Shown here one piece after another: positions 35,014 to 43,780 of a stretch of 59,425 nt of DNA. Where the stretch lies: positions 1 through 59,425 of the forward strand of contig JBQNAL010000012.1 in assembly GCA_052170475.1 (NCBI GenBank). The letters run 5' to 3'. A program made the translations under genes and the position numbers. Source of the stretch: CAJPQU01 sp052170475 (GTDB taxonomy: Bacteria > Bacillota > Negativicutes > Selenomonadales > Selenomonadaceae). Position 1 is the first letter of the stretch. Each line of letters begins with the position of its first letter. Under the pieces are notes generated by a model. The model saw only the letters and a list, made by a program, of their open reading frames with translations, was not told the origin of the DNA and did no database searches.

Positions 35014-35772
35014 TTAGTGATTGAAGATATTTTTGAGCGCCTGCACGTTGACATCGCGATTGAGCTGCGCCAGATAGGTCGTCAGCTTGATGTCCTTGGG
35101 ACAGGCCTGTACGCAGTTTTGGCTGTTGCCGCAGCTCGTGATGCCGCCCTTTTCCATGAGGGCGCTGAGTCGAGCGGGTTTATCGTATTCACCCAAGGGA
35201 TTGAGATTGAAGAGATACGCCTGCACCACCGGCGCAGGGCCTAAGAAGTCGGACTGCGGGCCGAAGTTCGGACAGGCTTCAAGGCAGCAGCCGCACGTCA
35301 TACAGCGGGAAATCTCATACGCCGTTTCCGCCGTGTGGGGGTTCTGCCGGGGCGCTTCATGCACCTTCCATGAGCCGTCCACATTGATCCACCCCTGAAT
35401 TTTCTTGAGGTTTTCAAACATGATGGAGCGGTCGATGAGGAGATCGCGGATGACGGGGAAGGATCGCGCCGGCGCTAAATGGATCGGCCATTTGAAGTTG
35501 TCCACCAAGGCGCAGCAGGCTTGCTGCGCCTTGCCGTTGATGACCATCATGCAGGCGCCGCAAACCTTTTCCAAACAGTTGCATTCCCAGACCACGGGGG
35601 GAACGCGCTTGCCGTCCCGGGTGACGGGATTCTTCTGAATCTCCATGAGCGCCGCCACCACATTGAGGGACGGATTGTAGGGAACGTCGAACTCTTGGGT
35701 GTACGGCTTTTCCTCCGGGCCGTCCTGACGCTCGATGACAAAGGTAACGTATTTCGGTTTTTGTTCTGCCAT
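35014..35772 (-). CDS. sdhB: Succinate dehydrogenase/fumarate reductase iron-sulfur subunit
   Basis: The ATG at 35772 follows GGGAGG by 8 bases. The 252-residue protein has the 2Fe-2S motif CNCLEKVCGACMM, the 4Fe-4S motif CMTCGCCLEACP and the C-terminal CGNSQNCVQACPKDI. These match SdhB/FrdB. It carries electrons between the flavoprotein and quinone-binding SdhC. It is the last gene of sdhCAB. Confidence 0.95.
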   Translation of the reverse strand: MAEQKPKYVTFVIERQDGPEEKPYTQEFDVPYNPSLNVVAALMEIQKNPVTRDGKRVPPVVWECNCLEKVCGACMMVINGKAQQACCALVDNFKWPIHLAPARSFPVIRDLLIDRSIMFENLKKIQGWINVDGSWKVHEAPRQNPHTAETAYEISRCMTCGCCLEACPNFGPQSDFLGPAPVVQAYLFNLNPLGEYDKPARLSALMEKGGITSCGNSQNCVQACPKDIKLTTYLAQLNRDVNVQALKNIFNH

Positions 35773-35786
35773 TCCAGTAGCCTCCC

Positions 35787-37550
35787 TCACTCTTTCTTCG
35801 CGACGGCATAGTTGCGCGCCCGCGGCTTGATGAGCGAATGATCGAAATCCTCATAGGTGATGACGGGTTCCTCGGTCTTTGGATCGTAGTCCGCGATGGT
35901 GATCTTCATGAACCGCTCATCGTCCCGATTGGGGAACTCCCGCTTGAAGTGCGCACCCCGGCTTTCATCGCGCAGACGGGCGGCGCGGGTGACGATGAGG
36001 GCGTAGAGGATCATGTTCCGAAGCTGCCTCGTGAACATGGCTTCCTGATTCGCCCAATGGCCGTGATCGGTGAGGCCGATGTTGTTCCAGCGCGCCAAGA
36101 TCTTTTTCACTTCGTCGAAACAGTAGTCGAGATCCTTGTTGATGCGCTCGATGGTGACGTACTTATTCATCAGGCGGCCAAGCTCCTGATGAAGCTCGTG
36201 GGCGTTCTCCGCCCCGTCCATCTTGAGGATGTTCTCATACTCGTTGACACATTCGAGCCGCGCCGCTTCAAGTTCCGCCTCGGAAAGCTCGGAGCCGCGC
36301 TCGCCCTCGTTCGCCCACTTGATGCACTCAGGCCCTACCACGGTGCCGGAGTAGGCGGCGGAGAGGAGGGAATTCGCCCCCAAGCGGTTCGCCCCGTGGT
36401 ACTGGTAATCGCACTCGCCGGAGGCCATGAGGCCGGGGATATTCGTGTGGTGTAGGCGATCGACCCAAAGCCCCCCCATGGAGTAATGGACGGAGGGATA
36501 GATCATCATCGGCACCTTGCGGGGATCCTGCCCCATAAATTCGGAATACATTTCCAAGATGCCGCCCAATTTATGCTCTAAATAGTCGGCGGGGATGTGG
36601 GAGAGGTCGAGATAGACCTTGTTCTCGCCGTCCACGCCCAAGTGCTGGTTCACGCAGACATCATAGATGGCGCGGGACGCCACGTCGCGCGGGACGAGGT
36701 TCCCGTAGGCGGGATACATCTCCTCCAAGAAGTACCACGGTTTGCCGTCCTTGTAGACCCAGATGCGCCCGCCTTCGCCCCGGCAAGCCTCGGACATGAG
36801 CCGGTTCTTGTCGGTGCCGGGAATGGCCGTCGGGTGAATCTGGATGAATTCCGGGTTGGCGATGTGCGCCCCCTGCTGGTAAACGGCGGAGATGGCCGAT
36901 CCGTTGCAGATGGTGGACGCGGTGCAAAGCCCAAAGACTTGTCCAGGCCCCCCGGTCGCCAAGATGACGGCATCGCCGGCGAACGCTTTGATCTCCATGG
37001 AGTTCATGTTCTGCGCCACCATGCCGCGGCAGACGCCTTCCTGATTGCGGATGATCTTGAGAAACTCCCAGAAGACGAAGTTCTTCACCATACCCTTCGT
37101 TTCCCACTTGCGCACCTGCTCATCGAGCGCGTAGAGGAGCTGCTGGCCTGTGGTGGAGCCGGAAAAGACGGTACGCTTGTTCTTCTGCCCGCCGAAGTTT
37201 CTAAGATCGAGAACGCCCTCCGCCGTACGCGTGAAGGGTACCCCCATGCGGTCGAACATCTCTATGATCTCCGGCGCCGCTTCGCACATGCCCTTGACGG
37301 CCACCTGATCGGCTAAGAAATCCCCGCCGTACACGGTGTCGTCGAAATGTTCGTAGGTGGAATCATGCTCTCCCTTCGTGTCCATGCAGGCGTTGATGCC
37401 GCCCTGTGCGCAGAGGGAATGGGAGCGCTTATAGGGACAGTAGGAGAAAATCCACGCCTCGCTGCCCGCCTCGCAGACCTTCAGCGCCGCCATCAGGCCG
37501 GAGATCCCGCCGCCCACGATGAGAATGCGATGTTTTTTGACTTTAGCCAA
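35787..37550 (-). CDS. sdhA: Succinate dehydrogenase/fumarate reductase flavoprotein subunit
   Basis: The 587-residue protein has the FAD-binding ILIVGGGISGLMAALK and the FAD-His motif RSHSLCAQGGINA (the His that binds FAD covalently). Other active-site segments are FVQIHPTAIPG-like FIQIHPTAIPGTD, SEACRGEGGRIWV, YPSVHYSMGGLWVD and SLLSAAYSGTVVG. The length and the pairing with a single five-helix SdhC are of the Bacillus/epsilon type, and in anaerobes these enzymes work as menaquinol:fumarate reductases. Confidence 0.96.
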   Translation of the reverse strand: MAKVKKHRILIVGGGISGLMAALKVCEAGSEAWIFSYCPYKRSHSLCAQGGINACMDTKGEHDSTYEHFDDTVYGGDFLADQVAVKGMCEAAPEIIEMFDRMGVPFTRTAEGVLDLRNFGGQKNKRTVFSGSTTGQQLLYALDEQVRKWETKGMVKNFVFWEFLKIIRNQEGVCRGMVAQNMNSMEIKAFAGDAVILATGGPGQVFGLCTASTICNGSAISAVYQQGAHIANPEFIQIHPTAIPGTDKNRLMSEACRGEGGRIWVYKDGKPWYFLEEMYPAYGNLVPRDVASRAIYDVCVNQHLGVDGENKVYLDLSHIPADYLEHKLGGILEMYSEFMGQDPRKVPMMIYPSVHYSMGGLWVDRLHHTNIPGLMASGECDYQYHGANRLGANSLLSAAYSGTVVGPECIKWANEGERGSELSEAELEAARLECVNEYENILKMDGAENAHELHQELGRLMNKYVTIERINKDLDYCFDEVKKILARWNNIGLTDHGHWANQEAMFTRQLRNMILYALIVTRAARLRDESRGAHFKREFPNRDDERFMKITIADYDPKTEEPVITYEDFDHSLIKPRARNYAVAKKE

Positions 37551-37572
37551 TGAAGTCCTCTCCTTTTTCCAG

Positions 37573-38190
37573 TCAGATGAGATAGACGGCCATAAACGCC
37601 AGCGAAACGAGGCAGAGGAACGCGCACAGCGCCATGCTGAGCGCGTTGATCACCTTCTGGATGCGCGGCCCCTTGGCGATGCCCCATGTCATCGTGAAGG
37701 TCGTAATGCCGTTCGTGAAGTGGAAGATCGCCGCCCACATGCCCAAGAGGTACAGCGCCCAGACGACCGGGCTGCTGAAATAGCTCTCCAAAAGCTGATA
37801 GGAGATAGGTGTGCCGCCGCCCTTCACCATGATCCGAAGGTAAAAGACGTGCCATACGAGAAAGACGAGGAGATACCACGCCGTGATCCGTTGAAGCCAA
37901 AATTGAATGTTGTTGATGTAAGGATAGTTTTGGGGATTGTTCTTCGCCTGCCAGCCGATGTACGCGCCGTAGATCGCGTGGAACAAGAAGGGCGTCGCCA
38001 CCAGCCCCAGTTCCAGCGGGAGCATGATGAACCAAGGAATGGACGCCAAGAGATCCACCGCCGCGTTAAAGGACGCCGGACTGATGAGGACGCGGGCGTT
38101 CGTCAGGATATGTTCCAAGAGGAACCCGCCGAGACAGACCAGGCCGCAGAGGGAATGGAACCGGCGCAGATAAAATGTCACGTTATACAT
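37573..38190 (-). CDS. sdhC: Succinate dehydrogenase/fumarate reductase cytochrome b558 subunit
   Basis: The 205-residue protein has five membrane helices. Haem-ligand histidines are in RRFHSLCGL, LLEHILTN, LFHAIYGAYIG, FLVWHVFYLR and IFHFTNGI. This single diheme anchor is the type found in Bacillus SQR and Wolinella QFR. It follows the fumarase genes after a hairpin and precedes sdhA by 22 bases. Confidence 0.93.
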   Translation of the reverse strand: MYNVTFYLRRFHSLCGLVCLGGFLLEHILTNARVLISPASFNAAVDLLASIPWFIMLPLELGLVATPFLFHAIYGAYIGWQAKNNPQNYPYINNIQFWLQRITAWYLLVFLVWHVFYLRIMVKGGGTPISYQLLESYFSSPVVWALYLLGMWAAIFHFTNGITTFTMTWGIAKGPRIQKVINALSMALCAFLCLVSLAFMAVYLI

Positions 38191-38220
38191 GCTAAACCTC
38201 CTAAAGATTTGCTGCCGAAA

Positions 38221-38262
38221 GCGCCGGGGCGTCCACGCCGAAAGCGGGGACGCCGGAGCGCC
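38221..38262 (-). other. Stable intercistronic hairpin between fumarase and sdhC
   Basis: On the minus strand GCGCTCCGGCGTCC pairs with GGACGCCCCGGCGC (one bulge) around a 13-base loop. No T run follows. It may protect or cut the transcript and so set different levels for fumarase and SdhCAB. Confidence 0.6.
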
Positions 38263-38277
38263 TGAAAGACCATTCAG

Positions 38278-38835
38278 CTATATTTTACGGTAAGGTTTCT
38301 GCCCGATTTCGTAAAAGTTGTTGCCCTCGGCGTCGATGACGACGATGGCGGGGAAATCTTCCACCGTGAGGGCGGCCAAGGCCTCCGGCCCAAGCTCGGG
38401 GTAGGCGATGACCTCGTACTTCTTGATGGACTTGGCGATGAGCGCTGCCGCACCGCCCACGGCGGCAAAGTAGGTGACGCCGTTCTTCTTCATGGACTCG
38501 ACGACCTCTGGCTTTCGGGAGCCCTTGCCGATCATTCCCTTGATGCCCTGATCCAGCATCGTGGGCGTGTAGGCGTCCATGCGCCCCGAGGTCGTCGGCC
38601 CCGCCGAGCCGATGGGGTCGCCGGGCTTCGCCGGGGTCGGCCCCAGATAGTAGACGATCTGATCGTGCCAGTCGATGGGGAGCTTTTCTCCCCGCGCCAA
38701 GGCCTCGGTCATGACCTTGTGGGCGGCGTCACGGGCGCTGTAAATGATTCCCGTGATGAGGACGCTGTCCCCCGCCTTGAGCTTTCTGGACTGTTCCTCC
38801 GTCAGCGGCGTCTGAATGCGAATTTTTTCTGCCAT
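38278..38835 (-). CDS. Class I fumarate hydratase, C-terminal (beta) subunit
   Basis: The 185-residue protein carries LTEEQSRKLKAGDSVLITG, YYLGPTPAKPGDPIGSAGP, TSGRMDAYTPTMLDQGIKG (key T-S-x-R-M-D) and YFAAVGGAAALIAKSI, all typical of the FumA/TtdB beta domain. With the alpha subunit directly upstream it forms the oxygen-sensitive 4Fe-4S hydratase that interconverts malate and fumarate. Tartrate dehydratase is a close relative, but the sdh genes next door favour fumarase. Confidence 0.92.
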   Translation of the reverse strand: MAEKIRIQTPLTEEQSRKLKAGDSVLITGIIYSARDAAHKVMTEALARGEKLPIDWHDQIVYYLGPTPAKPGDPIGSAGPTTSGRMDAYTPTMLDQGIKGMIGKGSRKPEVVESMKKNGVTYFAAVGGAAALIAKSIKKYEVIAYPELGPEALAALTVEDFPAIVVIDAEGNNFYEIGQKPYRKI

Positions 38836-38850
38836 ACTCTCTTCCCCCTC

Positions 38851-39693
38851 TCAGATCGTCCGCGACGCATGGCGACATGCGTGGCAGCAGATGGTAACGG
38901 CGACCGGCAGCCCGGCGATGTGGGTCGCGCCCCACTCGATGTGCACGGCCAAGGCTGTCGTGGTGCCGCCGAGCTGCGGGCCGATGCCCGTCTGATTGAT
39001 CATGTCAATGAGCTCCGCTTCCAATTTCGCGTAATTGGAATCGGGGTTATGCTCGTCGCAGCGATGGAGGAGCGCCTTCTTCGACATGTAGGCCGCCTTG
39101 TCCATCGTGCCGCCGACGCCGATGCCGACGACCATGGGGGGACATGGGTTGCAGTCAGCGTGCTTGATGATCCGCATGACCGCCGCCTTGACGCCTTCCA
39201 CGCCGTCCGCCGGGACGAGCATCTCCAGCCCCGACTTATTCTCGCTGCCAAATCCCTTGGGTGCGATGGTGATGTGGATCTTATCCCCGGCGACAAGCTG
39301 GGTATAGATGGCCGCCGGCGTATTGTCCTTCGTGTTGACGCGGTTAAAGAGCGGCTCTCTCACCACGGATTTTCGCAGATACCCTTCCGTGTAGCCCTTG
39401 GCCACCCCGGCGTTGATGGCGTCGTCTAAGAGTCCGCCCTCGATGTGAACCTCCTGCCCGACTTCCACGAACACGATGGCCAGCCCCGTGTCTTGACAGT
39501 ACGGGCGATCCTCCGCCTTCGCGATCTCCGCGTTCTCGATGATCTGATCCAAGACGTCGCAGCCCACCGGGGACTGCTCCGTCGCCCGCCCCTTCTTCAG
39601 CGCCTCGTAAACGTCCTCGGGCAGGTAGTAGGCCGCCTCCTTACATAGCTCTGCCACGACCTCCGTGATCTCTTCCGTTTGAATGGTACGCAC
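38851..39693 (-). CDS. Class I fumarate hydratase, N-terminal (alpha) subunit
   Basis: The GTG at 39693 has AAAGGAGG 9 bases upstream; the frame stays open further up without a ribosome site. The 280-residue protein has DTGLAIVFVEVGQEVHIEG, MLVPADGVEGVKAAV, the cluster ligand region ADCNPCPPMVVGIGVGG and TGIGPQLGGTTTALAVH. It holds the 4Fe-4S cluster and most of the active site. The AT-rich stretch 39700-39831 upstream probably carries the operon promoter, but no clear boxes stand out. Confidence 0.92.
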   Translation of the reverse strand: MRTIQTEEITEVVAELCKEAAYYLPEDVYEALKKGRATEQSPVGCDVLDQIIENAEIAKAEDRPYCQDTGLAIVFVEVGQEVHIEGGLLDDAINAGVAKGYTEGYLRKSVVREPLFNRVNTKDNTPAAIYTQLVAGDKIHITIAPKGFGSENKSGLEMLVPADGVEGVKAAVMRIIKHADCNPCPPMVVGIGVGGTMDKAAYMSKKALLHRCDEHNPDSNYAKLEAELIDMINQTGIGPQLGGTTTALAVHIEWGATHIAGLPVAVTICCHACRHASRTI

Positions 39694-39831
39694 TCTGAAA
39701 AACCTCCTTTGCTTATACCTTAAAAACAATAAAATAAACCTTACATATTCTATTGGCTATTCCAAGAGAAATTCCTGCCTGTAAAGAAGGGAATATTCAA
39801 TTTTCAAAGGAATTTAGAACTTTTATCCTAT

Positions 39832-40428
39832 TTATGGCAAAAGATAGCGCCGCAGCGCCTGCGCCATCTCCCGCAGTGCCGCCCCCCGGTGACTGACGGC
39901 GTCCTTTTCGCGGGGCGTCAGCTCCGCCATGGTCTTATCGTCGGAAAAATAAAAATAGGGATCGTAGCCAAAGCCGCCCGTCCCCCGCGCGGTCAGACGC
40001 ACCGTCCCAAAGCAGGCCCCCGTCGCCGTCAAGAGATGCCCGTCCGTATCGGCGAGCGCCAGCGCGCAGCGATACGCCGCGGGAGAAGTCTCGCGCCCCA
40101 CGCGGGTAAGCTCCGCGACTAATTTCGCATTATTCGCCGCGTCGTCCCCGTGCACCCCCGCGAACCGAGCGGAGTAGACGCCGGGTGCGCCAGAGAGCGC
40201 GTCCACTTCCAGCCCCGAATCGTCGGCGAGGCACGCGACCCCCGTCGCCTTCATGTAGAACCGCGCCTTGATGGCCGCATTCTCGGCGAAGGTCGCCCCG
40301 TCCTCCACTGCGTCCGGCAGATCGCCAAACTGCGCGAGGGGGAGAAGCGTCACCGGCAAATCCCGAAACGCGTCCATCATTTCCCGCAGTTTCCCCGCAT
40401 TTTTCGTCGCCACCACGATGGTCTTCAT
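39832..40428 (-). CDS. rdgB: Non-canonical purine NTP pyrophosphatase (RdgB/HAM1)
   Basis: The 198-residue protein has the family motifs VVATKNAGKLREM, TFAENAAIKARFY, CLADDSGLEVDALSGAPGVYSARFAG and GFGYDPYFYF, ending with SHRGAAL. It removes ITP, dITP and XTP from nucleotide pools. Its ATG overlaps the rph stop (ATGA), the common rph-rdgB order. Confidence 0.97.
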   Translation of the reverse strand: MKTIVVATKNAGKLREMMDAFRDLPVTLLPLAQFGDLPDAVEDGATFAENAAIKARFYMKATGVACLADDSGLEVDALSGAPGVYSARFAGVHGDDAANNAKLVAELTRVGRETSPAAYRCALALADTDGHLLTATGACFGTVRLTARGTGGFGYDPYFYFSDDKTMAELTPREKDAVSHRGAALREMAQALRRYLLP

Positions 40429-41189
40429 CGCCGCTTCTCCTTCCCCTTCACCGCGCCGATCCGAAAGTCCAGCGCCTGTCCCAACACGTCCTTTTCGTAG
40501 GCAATGAGCCGGTCAATGCCGTCCTCCGCCAAGGCGAGGAGGGCATCGCGCTCCGCTCTTGAAAAGGGACGACCCTCCCCCGTCCCCTGTATCTCCACGA
40601 AGTCCCCGCTCCCCGTCATCGCCACGTTCATGTCGGCGATGGCCGTGCTGTCCTCCTCGTAGCAAAGGTCTAAGATCGGCGTGCCGTCGGCGCTCACGCC
40701 CACGCTCACCGCCGCCAAAAAATCCTTCACAGGAAACGTCTGATCATGGGGGATGATCCCATCCAAGGCCAGCACCATCGCCACAAAGCTGCCCGTCACC
40801 GCCGCCGTCCGCGTGCCGCCGTCCGCCTGGATGACGTCGCAGTCAAGGATCACGGAGCGCTCGCCCAGCGCCTTTAAGTCCAGCACCGACCGCAGCGAAC
40901 GCCCGATGAGGCGCTGGATCTCCTGCGTGCGCCCCGTCTGCCGCCCGCGCGCCGCCTCGCGCGCCGTCCTCTCCGAGGTGGCCGACGGGAGCAGCGCGTA
41001 CTCCGCCCGCAGCCAGCCGATGCCCGTCCCGCGCTGAAACACCGGCACCCGCTCCTCGATGGAAGCGGCGCAGATCACCTTCGTGTGTCCCATCTCGATG
41101 AGTACCGATCCCGCCGGATACCGCTGAAAATATTTCGTAATCTTCACGCGCCGCAGTTCATCCGCAGCACGTCCATCCTTTCGCTTCAA
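40425..41189 (-). CDS. rph: Ribonuclease PH
   Basis: The TTG at 41189 has AAAAGGGG 8 bases upstream and gives MKRKDGRAADELRRVKIT, matching the usual start; the open frame extends 57 codons further without support. The 254-residue protein shows VICAASIEERVPVF, GWLRAEYALLPSATSERTAR, RTQEIQRLIGRSLRSV, LDCDVIQADGGTRTA and AVSVGVSADGTPILDLCYEED. It trims tRNA 3' ends by phosphorolysis. Confidence 0.96.
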   Translation of the reverse strand: MKRKDGRAADELRRVKITKYFQRYPAGSVLIEMGHTKVICAASIEERVPVFQRGTGIGWLRAEYALLPSATSERTAREAARGRQTGRTQEIQRLIGRSLRSVLDLKALGERSVILDCDVIQADGGTRTAAVTGSFVAMVLALDGIIPHDQTFPVKDFLAAVSVGVSADGTPILDLCYEEDSTAIADMNVAMTGSGDFVEIQGTGEGRPFSRAERDALLALAEDGIDRLIAYEKDVLGQALDFRIGAVKGKEKRR

Positions 41190-41385
41190 CCCTTCATCCC
41201 CTTTTCCTATCGCGGCGGTTTTCCGCCGCACGCTTACCCGCCACACGCGACCAACAAAAAAGCGATCCACGCACAATGAAGTTCCACTGTCCGTTGACCG
41301 CTCACGCTCCTTGCCTATTGCGCCGCACGCCGCGTCGCCCGCCTTGCGAAAGCGCGGCATCCGCCGCCCCGCCGCTTCATGCCGC

Positions 41386-42039
41386 CTATGCGTTTTGATA
41401 CTGCCGAAAATTTTTCAAGATGACGATGGGGGTCTTTTCCGACCCGTTGCCGAAGGGATTGTCGATGAGCGCCTGCGACACCTTGCCCGCATCCAAGCCC
41501 GGCGTACCGGCCACCACGAAGGCGATCTTCCGGTCATTCGCGTCCAAGATCGCCGCGCCGAAGCAGCCCAATCGCTCCTTGATCCGTGCCACCACGCGCT
41601 CCGGCTCCTTCGGCCCCAAGACGATATGCTTATCGTAGGGCGGCATGGTGCCGGTCACATCGTCGATGAGCCGCGCCTGCGCCCCCGCCAGCCGGTAGAA
41701 GACCCCCGCCTGCCCGAACAGCCGGGCGATGAAGCCGATCGCCAACGACGCGATGACGCGCCACGTCCCCTCTTGGTTCATCAGCACCTGAAGTCCGTGG
41801 GGCGCCGCCAAGCTGCCCTCGTCCTTGAAGGCGCGGCAAAAAAACTTCGCCGCCCAAGAATACGTCAGCTCCTCCGGCCGGACGATGTTCCCCTGCGTCA
41901 CCGCTACCACGCTCTCCGCCACGGAGATCACGTCGTCAGCGCCCACCTTCCCTTTCGTATACGTTTCAATGGCGTCAACAATATCATCCTTATGTGTCAG
42001 GATGCGCGTCGGCACCGGTATCAGTGATAATTCTGCCAA
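41386..42039 (-). CDS. CofE-like (coenzyme F420-0:gamma-glutamyl ligase family) protein
   Basis: The 217-residue protein resembles the F420 ligase family: IPVPTRILTHKDDIVDAI near the start, DVISVAESVVAVTQGNIV, then TGTMPPYDKHIVLGP and a C-terminal VVAGTPGLDAGKVSQALIDNPFGNG. No other F420 genes are here, and Negativicutes are not known for F420, so the substrate is unknown. Homologues are widespread in Firmicutes. It follows a membrane-anchored unknown gene by 12 bases. Confidence 0.75.
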   Translation of the reverse strand: MAELSLIPVPTRILTHKDDIVDAIETYTKGKVGADDVISVAESVVAVTQGNIVRPEELTYSWAAKFFCRAFKDEGSLAAPHGLQVLMNQEGTWRVIASLAIGFIARLFGQAGVFYRLAGAQARLIDDVTGTMPPYDKHIVLGPKEPERVVARIKERLGCFGAAILDANDRKIAFVVAGTPGLDAGKVSQALIDNPFGNGSEKTPIVILKNFRQYQNA

Positions 42040-42051
42040 TGTCCCCGCTCC

Positions 42052-42594
42052 TTAGTCGTCCGTCAATTCTACGCCCACCGCCGCCGCGATCTCCTCCGCC
42101 GTCAGCACCGTCCGCACCTTGCGCAGCACCCACGGGCGACGCCCCAACTGGGTGTAGATGATGTCGATGGGAAGATCCACCATGCGCGCCAGCGCCGCTT
42201 TGATGTCCATGCCGTGACGCGCCGTCAGGCGGACGACGATCCGCACCGGCACTACCTCTTGGCTATCCACCAACGTCGCCTCGAAATAATCGTCCTCGCG
42301 CGGCGTATCGACCCGCTCCATCTTCCCCCACACCTCAACCCCGTCGTACTGCTCGTAGGGAAGCTGGGGACGCGCCACGCAGTCCACGATGGTCGCGCAC
42401 TGGGCGCCGCTGTTCTCAAAGGGAAACGTCGCGGCCAGCGTCACCCGATCCGCCGCCTCTTCCGTCACAGAAAAAAGCGTGCGCTTCTCTACGCGCGCCA
42501 CCAAATTCGTATTGCCCCAGACAAAAAAAATCTTCAGCGCCAGCACCGCCAAAAGGACGACGCCCAGCACCGCCAAGCCAACCGCTTCCATCAA
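42052..42594 (-). CDS. Conserved membrane-anchored protein of unknown function
   Basis: I do not recognise a named family. The 180-residue protein has one N-terminal membrane helix (residues about 4-25) and a soluble domain with TLAATFPFENSGAQCATIVDC (key residues P-F-x-N-x-G-x-Q), two cysteines and a PREDDYFEATLVDSQEVVPV segment. The C-terminus has IIYTQLGRRPWVLRK and a short helix. The start is either the TTG at 42594 or the next codon, an ATG. It is flanked by the thioesterase and CofE-like genes with gaps of 12 bases on each side. Confidence 0.75.
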   Translation of the reverse strand: MMEAVGLAVLGVVLLAVLALKIFFVWGNTNLVARVEKRTLFSVTEEAADRVTLAATFPFENSGAQCATIVDCVARPQLPYEQYDGVEVWGKMERVDTPREDDYFEATLVDSQEVVPVRIVVRLTARHGMDIKAALARMVDLPIDIIYTQLGRRPWVLRKVRTVLTAEEIAAAVGVELTDD

Positions 42595-42606
42595 CCGAAA
42601 ATCCCC

Positions 42607-43017
42607 CTATTGCGCCAGCGCCCGCGTCAATTTCTCGTGATACTTCCCGGGAAGGCGCACGATGCGCCCCGTCTCCCGGCTCGTGAACACGTTCTGCGTG
42701 TGTCCCGTGACCAGCACCGCGCCGTCTGACGGACGAAGAACGCGGTAATCGAAGGCCATCTTCGCCTTCGTGAGCGCCGTAGGCGTCGTCTCGATGACCA
42801 ACACATCGTCAAAATGCCCCGCCGTCAAAAACTTCGCGCTGACCTCGGTGATGGGAAACACATACCCATCCGCCATGAGTTCCCCGAGGGTAATCCCCGC
42901 TCGGCGCAGAAATTCTACCCGCCCGATCTCAAACCAGCGGATATAATTCGCGTGATGCACCACTTCCATTGCATCCGTATCGTAAAAATTCACCCGATGC
43001 TCCACCCGCGCGATCAC
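42607..43017 (-). CDS. Acyl-CoA thioesterase (YbgC/FadM hotdog family)
   Basis: The GTG at 43017 follows GGGGGGAG closely and gives MIARVEHRVNFYDTDAMEVVHHANYI-type residues; the key motif is YDTDAMEVVHHANY with the catalytic Asp. The 136-residue length is normal for this hotdog fold. It hydrolyses acyl-CoA thioesters; substrate is unknown. Confidence 0.9.
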   Translation of the reverse strand: MIARVEHRVNFYDTDAMEVVHHANYIRWFEIGRVEFLRRAGITLGELMADGYVFPITEVSAKFLTAGHFDDVLVIETTPTALTKAKMAFDYRVLRPSDGAVLVTGHTQNVFTSRETGRIVRLPGKYHEKLTRALAQ

Positions 43018-43126
43018 GGCGCTCCCCCCTTCTGCTGTAACCCGTATAGCGTATACCAAAACGCGGGGAAAAGCAAGCCGGAGAAACGCTTCGAGAAAAC
43101 GCCGCCCCTTCTCGGCGCGATCCCCG

Positions 43127-43603
43127 TCACCCTTCCGCTAAGCCGCAGACCGCGTAGGCGGCCATGCCCTCGCCGCGCCCGGTGAAGCCCAAATGCTCCT
43201 CCGTGGTCGCCTTCACATTCACCCGCGCTTCCTCGATGCCGAGGCTCTCGGCAACATTGCTGCGCATAGCGGGGATGTAGGGGGAGAGCTTTGGCGCCTG
43301 CGCCACGATGGTGGCATCCACATTGCCCACGCGAAAGCCCTTTTCATGCACCAGCGCCACCGCCATCTCCAAGAGCTTTCGGCTGTCCGCCCCCTTCCAT
43401 TTTTCCTCCGTATCGGGGAAATGGCGTCCGATGTCGCCCAAGCCCGCCGCCCCCAAAATCGCGTCCGTCACCGCGTGGAGCAGCACATCGGCGTCCGAAT
43501 GCCCCAAAAGGCCCTTCTCATAGGGAATCTCCACCCCGCCGATGAGGAGCTTTCGCCCCTCCGTCAGGCGATGCACGTCATATCCCATGCCAAACCGCGT
43601 CAT
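43127..43603 (-). CDS. ispF: 2-C-methyl-D-erythritol 2,4-cyclodiphosphate synthase
   Basis: The ATG at 43603 follows GAGGGAGAAG and gives the normal 158 residues. Motifs are GMGYDVHRL (Asp and His ligands of zinc), LLGHSDADVLLHAVTDAIL, DIGRHFPDTEEKWKGADS and VKATTEEHLGFTGRGEG. It acts in the MEP isoprenoid pathway. ispD lies 177 bases upstream; the gap holds low-complexity GC-rich sequence and no gene. Confidence 0.97.
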   Translation of the reverse strand: MTRFGMGYDVHRLTEGRKLLIGGVEIPYEKGLLGHSDADVLLHAVTDAILGAAGLGDIGRHFPDTEEKWKGADSRKLLEMAVALVHEKGFRVGNVDATIVAQAPKLSPYIPAMRSNVAESLGIEEARVNVKATTEEHLGFTGRGEGMAAYAVCGLAEG

Positions 43604-43780
43604 CTTCTCCCTCACTCGCCCTTTCCGTTCCGCCTCGTCTTGCCGCACGGCGCGTCCATGCCCCGCACATGCCCCGGATGAGGTGTCCCATGCCCCCTCA
43701 CCACATGGCAGCGCCTGATCTCTCACGCGCAAGCGCCTCACCTCGTTCCGTTCCGCCTCGTCTTGCCTCGCGGCGCAGCC

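Noticed and set aside
41386..42039. CofE-like gene considered as evidence of coenzyme F420 synthesis.
   Set aside because: No other F420 gene is present, and such homologues are widespread in organisms without F420.
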